Assembly (NCBI GenBank): GCA_034698045.1
Contig: JAQGAU010000451.1
Coordinates: 1-27,940, forward strand
Reading direction: 5' to 3'
Length of the DNA: 27,940 nt
Source: Paramacrobiotus richtersi
Lineage: Eukaryota > Tardigrada > Eutardigrada > Parachela > Macrobiotidae
The notes beneath the pieces were generated by a model, which worked only from the letters and a program-made list of their open reading frames with translations, had not been told where the DNA came from and did no database searches. A program made the position numbers and the translations under genes. Shown piece after piece: positions 20,201 through 27,940 of this stretch (the stretch's first letter is position 1; each line of letters starts with the position of its first letter).

Positions 20201-20580
20201 CAAAGTACGGTAGCTGTACTGTCTGTGCGGCTCTGCAAAAGTATGTAAACCTACGCGCAGCTCTAGCGTAATCAGTCTGCGTTCACTATCGACAGCATAA
20301 ATGCCGGAAGAGGGCATGTGCGCACTTTGTAACCGTAATCAAGACAGAGTCACAAACGCCGTGACAAAGATGGGAGAGGCAGCCTGGCAATGCGGCTGAA
20401 AAACATCCTGCACCAAATGGAACGCAACGGAGATAAAAGTTCTGAGCGTAGTACAGATACATTTGCGTGTTTTGGAAAGGCATGGCTTATTAGTGTCATT
20501 CTTAACTGAAGAAATTATATTCTTCTGATCGACCGAAGCGGAGCGAAAGTCCTCTATACTCAACTCAGATGGGTTTCGAT

Positions 20581-20620
20581 GTCTGTCCGTCCTTCGGTCT
20601 GTCTGTCGGTCGGTCGGTCA
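20581..20620 (+). repeat. Degenerate tetranucleotide microsatellite (GTCT/GTCG)
   Basis: Runs of gtct, gtcc and ggtc units, ending in cggtcggtcggtc. It is followed by a strongly AT-rich stretch to about 20780. Confidence 0.8.
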
Positions 20621-23600
20621 CTATTTTTATTATTTTATTAATAAAATATGATATTTGTTCTTATTATTCTTTATTAACATTTTTTATTTATCCATTTTGC
20701 TTATTGAAATTTACTTTCTACTGGAATTTGTTATTTCTCTAAAGTGTGTAAAATTTATCTAATGTATTAATTTAAATGCATTATTTTCGGAAGTCAGCCC
20801 ACGTGCTTTTCGCCTAACGAAAGCTGTTTGTCAAATTTTAAACAGAGTATTTTTCGTAGCTGGCCAAGCTTGCTCGGACTTGGAGTCTATTGTATTAAAC
20901 GCCTGTTCTGCACGGCCGCAATTAACAAAAACATTTTCGTGTTCTTCTGGTCTGCAACTTTGCCGAAAATATTAAGCAATAGTGAAAAAATAGTAAATAG
21001 TAAGCAATACCCAAAATTGCATGGTAAGCAAATAGTCGGATTTATGGAAATATAGTAAGTAAACCAGTCATGTCGAACAGTAATTTTAAGTAAGCGGTCA
21101 GAAGAGTTTTACTACCCAACACTAGTTTTAAATTGCTTTAACTCATGTTGCCCTATGTACGGACTTCCTTCGCTTCGGTCATTCAGTGCCCGCAATCAGC
21201 GAGTGCACTTTCGTAGTAGCTCTATGATCTCCTGTGCTGTTGGTAAATAATATTAATGTATACTTCGTTGTTAAACCACATATAAATTCCCGTGCTGCTA
21301 AATGTCAGGACTAGCAGAAAATGGGTTAGCTGTCTCATCTCGCAAAAATAATAATACCAACAATCCTAAGTTCCTAACAATAATGTAACACATTGCCTTG
21401 GCCTGTAAGGAAGTTACGCAATACCCATTAAGGCACATAAAGTGACGCTGTCTCATGTGATAGCGTCAGAGCTAATTGTAAAGTGTACGTACCGTGTTTT
21501 ATTGATCACACTCTTAGTCTATAACATTTATTATACAGTAGATCATCGGTGGCAGTGCATTCGTATGACAGTTTCGCTGGCATTACATCGAGTCATGCTC
21601 GTTTTCGTGTTCGTGGGGAGCCTGAAACCTCTCCGCTAGTCCCGCCAGGCCCAAATCGCCAAAAAATCCCCAAAACGGTCGCATTTGAAAAGTGTTTAAA
21701 AACTTTCCCGCCAAGACAAAAAATCTTCCTCAAACAATGGGGCAAAACGCCACCAAAATCAAAAATTGGTTGCTCACGTCATTCCGGGAACGCCTGGTCA
21801 AATGGAGTGAATTTTTTCAGGCCAGCCCCTCCCCTTCCTCGAGCTGCCACTGGTTGTACGCTAACGATAAGTATTTCTTGGGTAATACTTGTTATTAACG
21901 TTGAGTGGGTTCTTTTTTATCAAATTTTCTGTAAACAGAAGGTTCCTGGACTTACCACCTTTCATCTCATCTGACGTGGAAAGAGAGATAGTTGGCGGCT
22001 CATCTTTGTCAGATCTTGAGTCCATGCTTATACGGACTGTTGCACGAGCTTCGTCCTCTCACCGACTGCTCGCAATAATTATGTCCGTTAATACCAAGGA
22101 AGAGTTTCAACTTGGTAGCAGATATCTTTCGCCTATCGGTTCGGAAGTGAAACGCTACATAACTGAATTTGATGGACTGATATTACAGACACGTCCATGT
22201 ATAAATATCGGACTGTGCTAACGAAAGATGCTTATCAGTGCTTATACACTGCAGTGAGCAGGTTCAACGCAACAACGCTCAAGGCGACGCTTTTTTGTTG
22301 CACCAAGGTTATTTATACATTGAATCGTCACCAATAAGTACCGAGCAAGTAATGGCTTAGGTATTTTTGGCTTGTGCTGTATGAACACGTATTCTGTATG
22401 AGGCACACATAACTACCAGCGTCTAAGATGTAGCGCACGAAGACATCTGACCGGGTTTCTTACCACCCTCGCACTGCAGACTGTTTGAGTGTGCTTGCTG
22501 TAGTTGTAGTTATTCGAAACAAATGAACTCTGATGATGTTAATGTGAAAATAATGTGATGTCAAACGATGTTCTTCTGAAATAAGATTAATGGTGTGATC
22601 ATGTTGACTAAATAGCTGCGGTGTTCTAGATACTTGTGTGTGGATATGCAATCCAAAACAGTTAAAAAGTCGGGGCACGAAATTTACAGAATACTGTACA
22701 CTCCATAGTCGCGGAACTAACACTGAAGCAGAAAGACTGGAGGTTTTGCTAATACTGCATGTACCAATAGGATACTGTAATAGTATTATGGTACGTGGGT
22801 ATCTCGTGGTTATTGATATTATTTCGCCAGATATCGCACCATTCTTATCGTACAGTAGGTCGGGGGCAGGTATTAACTATTTTTTCAAGGAAATGTTCGT
22901 GTATTACTTGGTGCATTCCTTCGAGAGCAGTTCATGGGTGAAATATGACGTTTATAAACAACCGAAAATGCACTTCAGTATGATTTTCTGAAATTACTTG
23001 GAGCCGGCTAATTAGCTAGAGCCTAGATGCACATGCCCACTCAAGACAGTCTACTGTCCGCCCTCTGCAATTTCCCACTAAGTTTCGATCTACAATTGCA
23101 TGCTGCGTGCAGCTTAGCCGCCACTATTTCCAATAAACTACATGCTAGATCTTTGCATAACAGTGAAATTGTAAAAATATTCATGTTGCGTTGAAAATAA
23201 TAACTAATACTGACCTTTTATGTACTACTATGTTTTATGTACGTAACCGGCAATAAAAATTTTAGCCACAAGTCTCGCTCACGGTTTTTAAACAGTAGCA
23301 AGAGTTGCCTGCGATATAATCATTATCGTTTTCGGTATAGTTCACGTCACCGTGGTTGTGTTACTTTTACATTTTTATTAAATACATCTTATAAAATACA
23401 ATATTATTCGTCAAAGATACCGATACGGTATTGATATGTGTATATATTTTTTAGTTTGTTTTAAATTTAATAGCAACTGGAGCGAAAATAAAAATTCATA
23501 AAACTGTTAATTCCAAAGGAAATTATTTCTAGCCGACGTTGCCCATAAGTATCTCATTCATAAACATAAATATGTTGACAATTTTTGTATTAATGCTGGG

Positions 23601-24097
23601 CTGATAATAATAATTAAACAATATTGTGTGTAGCAATAAATGTTTTCATGACAATTATTTTTTGCTTTTGTAAATAAGTTTGTGAATGATTTTGACTTGA
23701 TTCACGGAAAACTTCTAATTAACTGGTTGTGAACTTTTGTTGTCTGTGAAGCATGTTACATTTTTATTACACTTTTATTAATTTTCATGTAATTGTACTC
23801 AAACAAATAGTTGGCTTCTCCTGTTTATGTCCTCAGTTCATTTTATTTACAAGCTGTTCCTAAACTACAAACTTAATCGATTCCTTTAAATTTATATTTC
23901 CAATGCTCGTTTTTGATTCGCATGTAACTCATGGTGCTGCATTTTTACAGACCTGCGTTTTTTAGTAATAATGGAGGGTCTTCTTACCTACATGTTTGTG
24001 AATGATCTGTTTTATTCGTAATTGTATTTTTAAGCATACCTTTTTTTGCTTTTTGATCATGCTTTAGCAGCTAGTGAATGTTATGCTACAGCTACAT
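20621..24097. other. AT-rich intergenic region, no recognised gene
   Basis: Several open frames of 65-140 codons occur on the + strand (20828-21055, 21549-21974, 21889-22221, 22638-22991). The most protein-like is around 21960-22221 (SDVEREIVGG, then DLESMLIRTVARASS and YITEFDGLILQ), but no family, start codon or splice structure supports it. From about 23150 to 24060 the composition is very AT-rich, with nothing recognisable. Confidence 0.4.
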
Positions 24098-24180
24098 TGT
24101 GCAGATATGGTACTTAAACATAGCAATCTCATAAAGGTTAGAAGTTAGAATTAAGCAATGACCTGTACAATATCTGCACA
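24098..24180. repeat. Hairpin with a 16-bp stem and 51-nt loop
   Basis: tgtgcagatatggtac (24098-24113) pairs with gtacaatatctgcaca (24165-24180) with one mismatch. The length is in the range of small hairpin RNAs, but the stem is shorter than a normal pre-miRNA stem and expression is unknown. Confidence 0.5.
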
Positions 24181-24847
24181 GGGAGTTATCCTGGGTCTAC
24201 ACTTTCTGGAGTCCGTTAAACTGCTCCTTGTTTGATGGCGAGTGCAGCTAAATAAGTGGCGAACAGCGGGAGAAAATTAATCACGTGAGATAAAAACAGA
24301 TTCCATGCAATTCCAACAAACGCTAGGGTCCATTCTGCTTCTATTAGCATCAGCGTACGATGTGACCGGTACTACCTAATGTCAAGAGCCAAAAATCTTA
24401 AAAATTCCAGATTAACTAGGTAGTCCGCAAAAGAACGAGAGCTTGAGCGATGAAGAGGATCAAAGCTGAGCGGAAAAGTGAAGCTAGGCTCAAAGCGGAA
24501 TCATACAAAAGAAATACCGAAACAAATCATGCATGCCAGATCGTCTGGATAAGTTGTTGTCACTTTTAAGTTTTATACGGGTCTACGTGTGTAGCCAGTC
24601 GGCTATGGAACTCCATGTCCGTACATTTCTATTATTTCTAGATCCGCATAGCTTTCCCTGCAAAAATGTTTACAAAATGTTTAATTAGCACGAAAACTGC
24701 GGCCTGCCGGTAACAATTGCAGTCGTGTTTCAGATGACCAGATTTGAGGCAGATCAGAATTTCCTACGAACCACTATGATTATGGATTTACTGCGCTTCT
24801 CAACTGGCACCAGTACGCCACCGTATACCGTTTACAGCTGTCCGAAG
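24181..24847. other. Intergenic, no gene recognised
   Basis: No ORF with recognisable content; this separates the hairpin from the right duplicated block. A 64-codon frame at 24725-24919 runs into the duplicated block and shows no motif. Confidence 0.4.
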
Positions 24848-25240
24848 ATAAACTACCAGAGTTTATTAATGAAATTAACATTGTACGAACAGTTAAAAAC
24901 CCACGAAAAAGTAATATAAATTAAAAAACAAAAGCCACAGCTCCCCGCTCAGAAACGCATAATCCCTAATACACTCTGTACAAAAAGAGAAGAACCGTAA
25001 TAAAAATCCGTAAAATTTATAAAAATTATGGACAAACTGTACGTACAAACACAATCGCAACCTCAATACTACAATGTCATGTACGTGTACAGAAAACCAT
25101 CCGCCGACCTAAACGGAAAAGCGATAATCACACAAATCCAGATCACACAACCACTGAGATTGGAAACCAAATACAAACAAGACCAAATACAACCGATTTA
25201 TTGAATTTAACAAGACCATACAACAAATCGCTGTCAACAC

Positions 25241-25549
25241 TCAGGTATTCTGCCACGTATTCTGATTATCCACATTCTTAGGATTCCCTTCGGTTCCGTT
25301 GCTGGAATATAAACCAAGCTTGTCGTAGCCGAAGTCGAGGTTGCTCAAGTCTGCCACAAAGCGGAGACCACAATGGTGCACTGTACACACAAACGAGTAC
25401 AGCCGAGTCCTGCAAAGCCGACTAGATGCGGGATCCGCAAAAGCTCCGCAATGGGAAAAAGAAACTTTTTCGTATTTTTGATCGGAAATAGCAGATTCTT
25501 CGGAAAGATTTAAATCTGAGTTTTCGAACCAGTCCCGTTTTCGAACCAT
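25241..25549 (-). CDS. Hypothetical 102-residue ORF in a copy-specific segment
   Basis: ATG at 25549; reads MVRKRDWFENSDLNLSEESA, later FVCTVHHCGLRFVADLSNLD, ending NTWQNT. I recognise no family. It fills most of the roughly 570-bp segment missing from the left copy of the duplication. It has four Cys but no signal peptide. It may be an exon, a piece of an inserted element, or chance. Confidence 0.25.
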   Translation of the reverse strand: MVRKRDWFENSDLNLSEESAISDQKYEKVSFSHCGAFADPASSRLCRTRLYSFVCTVHHCGLRFVADLSNLDFGYDKLGLYSSNGTEGNPKNVDNQNTWQNT

Positions 25550-25910
25550 TCCAGTACTGCAACCGTGAAAAGTATTTGTGTGGTTGTTTTGGGCAGTTTA
25601 CCGTTGCACGTTGCACGTTGTTCGTAACAGTGTCAACGACCCTGGTTGTTTGTGTTCGCGTCTTTGGTTCTGGATTTCAAGATTCGATAATATAAAACAC
25701 GCCATCTGAAAAGTTCTCCTTGTGGGAATATAAAATGTAATGCTCAGTAAAGCAGAGCAACCCAGAAACATCAGCGAAGGAGATTATCGGAAACGTAATA
25801 ATCGCATCGCCTATCACTCGTCGTGTCTGCGTCTTACAACTGTTAGATCTAGACATTCTTCAGAATATTAATATCCAGAATTATTAGCACCCTTTCGGTA
25901 AGCAGCTCAA

Positions 25911-26058
25911 TATGATATCTGTCGCTTGGCTGTTTTCTTTAGATCGAGCTGGCAGTTTGCAGTTCGTGCTGTTATTCGCAATATAGCGGAGTTACGTATG
26001 ACATCGAGAGGGGCGTTGCCCCGTTGCGGAAAGACAATAAATCATCATTATTGTAATA
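25911..26058 (+). mobile_element. SINE-like 148-bp insertion
   Basis: In the left copy the flanks are contiguous (gtagctcaaaaacattttcag near 431). Here the matching flanks, agcagctcaa and cgttttcagcag, are separated by 148 bp, so this is a clean copy-specific insertion. The segment has a small hairpin (ggggcgttgcccc), then gaaagacaataaatcatcat and an ATT-rich tail. A related core is at 14843-14908. Clear tRNA-type A and B boxes and a clear target duplication are not seen, so calling it a retroposon is inference. Confidence 0.6.
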
Positions 26059-26232
26059 ACGTTTTCAGCAGACAGACACGGAAGGGATACCACACTTAAG
26101 CCTTTACTTAACGTCCGGTGCATTAGTTACGCACCCGCGCTCTGAAAAGCTGAGCAGACAGGCACCTTATGATCTGCCGGTAAACACGGGTTTCTGTGCA
26201 TCATTCATCAACATCTCAGCTGAATTACCTCT

Positions 26233-26240
26233 TATATACA
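26233..26240 (+). promoter_or_regulatory. Possible TATA box of the right GPCR copy
   Basis: tatataca, followed by the conserved cgatgc, about 165 bp upstream of the GPCR ATG. Its counterpart is 623-630. Confidence 0.35.
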
Positions 26241-26398
26241 CGATGCGCATGCCCCGAGGCGTATTGCACAACTGTCGTTGCCAGAATCTGATGGTCGTCT
26301 TCTTCATGTGGAGCTATACTGATACAGTTCGTCTATCAGCAAAACAGTGTATCTTTCTTCTCTTATTACACAAATTTTTGCAAACTATTCAGCAAAAA

Positions 26399-27240
26399 AT
26401 GTCCAACCTCTCAAACATTACCTTTTCGTCCGCTATCCCTGAGGCTCCTTTTCCCGTCCTTTACTCCTGGATCACAATCGCGTCGGTAATCAGTCAGACA
26501 GGCACAACGACCAGTATCGCTTTAATTATCGTTGTCCTCAGTCAAACTTTCCAAAAACTCCGCAGCAGCCTTTTAATATGCCATCTGCTCTTCGTTGATC
26601 TTTTGAATGTTGCAGCATTCTCCCCATTGGACAACGCCGCCATTCTAACCACCCAGTTCGGATACGATCGTCTAATAAACTGCCGGTTTCTTGCCTACTT
26701 CAGAACGACGAATATTAGCACGGCATATTGGACATCGGCCGTTTTAGCATGGAACCGTTTCGCCGCGAGCTATTACCCGCATCGATATACCGAAATCTTT
26801 AGCGTTCAGAACACGGTTCTTTCGATGATTTCTTGTTGGATAATTTCTGGTTCTTTGAACAGCTTAATTGTGGTAAACATTGCCGGTCATTTTTATCATT
26901 CGGGACATTGTACTGAGTCTCCATTTATCTCTCCGCTGTACGATTTCATCAACGTCATGTCTGGGCCGTTCCCTCTAGCAGTGCAAGGGATTGGACATGT
27001 GTTGGTTGCGGTGAAGCTGTGGAAACGCGGCCATGTGCACGCAGAGAATCAAGAGATTAATGAGAACAAAAACGTCAGATTATGCTGAGCAAGCTGTTGA
27101 TTGTGACGTATGTGTGGAATTTGGTGTGTTTTATGCCGGCGCCGATCTTTCATACAGCCTTTCCGGGATTCTGGACTGGACATGAGACCTGGTTGTTGTG
27201 TTTGCGGACGCTTGAGTTGTGTGGATTCGGTGGAACGCCG
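26399..27240 (+). pseudogene. Rhodopsin-like GPCR, right copy, frameshifted after TM5
   Basis: The start chosen is ATG 26399 (MSNLSNITF, with two N-glycosylation motifs), because homology to the left copy begins here; an in-frame ATG at 26243 would add 52 residues of unlikely leader. The frame covers TM1, TM2 (HLLFVDLLN), TM3 with the ECL-bridging Cys (INCRFLAY) and an NRF box in place of DRY, TM4 (SCWIISG), ECL2 (GHCTES), TM5 and the third intracellular loop (WKRGHVHAENQEI). One A is missing near 27065 (gagaacaaaaacg against gagaaacaaaaacgg), which gives a stop at 27086-27088. TM6 (CFMPAPI) and the start of TM7 (LELCGFGGTP) follow in another frame, to donor GTAGGA at 27241. Class A receptor with unknown ligand. 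If the loss is an assembly error, this could be a live gene. Confidence 0.82.
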
Positions 27241-27661
27241 GTAGGAGACCGCTGCTAACACCATACATTTTCTTTCTCGTTTCTGCTTCCTCTGTGGATT
27301 CGTGGAACCAGACACGTCCACGGTTTTTCCGGTAGTTGAGAGTACAGTTTATCTACCAAAAACAGTTGGTCGCATTAATGAAAACTGCACAATAGTCTTG
27401 TACTTACGCGAAGACTGCGAAACGTATGGACAGTGGGCACACTGTGTGCCGCACACATATTTACGTGCAGAGTTTTCTTTTGCCTAACGTTGTGGTCTTG
27501 TAGGAATGCCGACTGGAAGTTTTTTTCTTTAGTATCACTTTAAATGTGACCTCTATGCGATAGCCTGTTGGTAACTGGAATTAAAAATTTACATGTCTTT
27601 AAATGTCGGCGTTATGGGATAGCTATCACATACAAGCTACGTCATGTGGGTGAAGGGATAT

Positions 27662-27711
27662 CGATCGCTCCCGATGTAAGAGCCAAGTGCCGGCATGTTC
27701 GGGAGCGATCG
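27662..27711. repeat. Perfect 13-bp GC-rich inverted repeat
   Basis: cgatcgctcccga at 27662-27674 is exactly complementary to 27699-27711, with a 24-nt loop. Confidence 0.75.
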
Positions 27712-27901
27712 GGAATACGAGCTAATGCGCAATGCTATCGATTGTTCAGCGCACGCGACTGAATATTCTAGAGAGGATGATGACATCAAAATTATATAAG
27801 CTTTGATAGAACCTGAATGAGAGCTTACCTGTTCAGAAGTGGCTCAATCCGTACACAAGTTTAGAACCGTTTCCACTGTCGCGTTCCGTACTAACCACTA
27901 C

Positions 27902-27935
27902 GTTGCCGCGACAGGCAATGGCCTGTCGCGGCAAC
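27902..27935. repeat. Perfect 15-bp hairpin with a 4-nt loop at the window edge
   Basis: gttgccgcgacaggc (27902-27916) pairs perfectly with 27921-27935 around aatg. It is very GC-rich compared with its surroundings. It may be a transposon end or a structured RNA element continuing past the window. Confidence 0.8.
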
Positions 27936-27940
27936 ATAAT

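Larger units (their letters stand above)
24848..27245 (+). repeat. Right copy of the direct segmental duplication
   Basis: Collinear with 1-3185 (see that entry). It lacks the foldback transposon but contains two segments absent on the left: about 25217-25785 and about 25911-26058. Similarity ends at the GPCR exon's donor (gtaggag at 27241). Confidence 0.85.
27241..27940. other. Downstream of the right GPCR exon; final exon not identified
   Basis: No NPxxY-type TM7 exon was found. Frames at 27302-27487 and 27568-27762 on the + strand have no recognisable motif. The two hairpins are listed separately. Confidence 0.4.

Noticed and set aside
21549..21974. 141-codon + strand ORF
   Set aside because: Low-complexity Lys/Pro-rich content from an A/C-rich stretch, no motif, and it overlaps another frame with equal claim.

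Overview
The window is metazoan nuclear DNA from a small-genome invertebrate, possibly a tardigrade (inference only). The signs are GT-AG introns, some as short as 60 bp, divergent 7TM receptor copies, XK-related membrane proteins, a CSPG/FREM-type extracellular matrix fragment, a DIRS/Ngaro-type retrotransposon and a foldback DNA transposon. There is no bacterial operon structure and no CRISPR array. I saw no confident tRNA or rRNA gene.

Layout. Both ends of the window are copies of one locus in direct orientation: about 1-3185 and about 24848-27245. Each copy carries a rhodopsin-type GPCR on the + strand and both are broken, independently. The left copy has lost its start codon, has a frameshift near 2574, and has a 1.5 kb Mutator-like foldback element (741-2259, 9-bp target duplication) between its presumed promoter and its coding exon. 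The right copy has a different frameshift near 27065. It also carries a 148-bp SINE-like insertion and a roughly 570-bp segment that the left copy lacks. Because the copies are paralogous, each serves as the 'empty site' for insertions in the other.

Between them, on the - strand: a tyrosine-recombinase retrotransposon (about 3812-8060) with gag, RT, RNase H and YR in partly overlapping frames; a protein-like ORF with one in-frame TGA (8402-8659); two tandem XK-related (XKR) genes, A (8713-11274) and B (13346-16545); and two exons of a CSPG-repeat matrix protein (about 17334-18981). The XKR exons were assembled by hand: splice phases are consistent across all joints, and intron positions are conserved between the two genes.

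The remaining 19-24.8 kb is AT-rich, with no recognisable gene, only short repeats and a few hairpins. No multi-gene system is evident. The interest lies in the transposons, the reciprocal decay of the GPCR pair, the divergent XKR pair and the unexplained 8402-8659 ORF.
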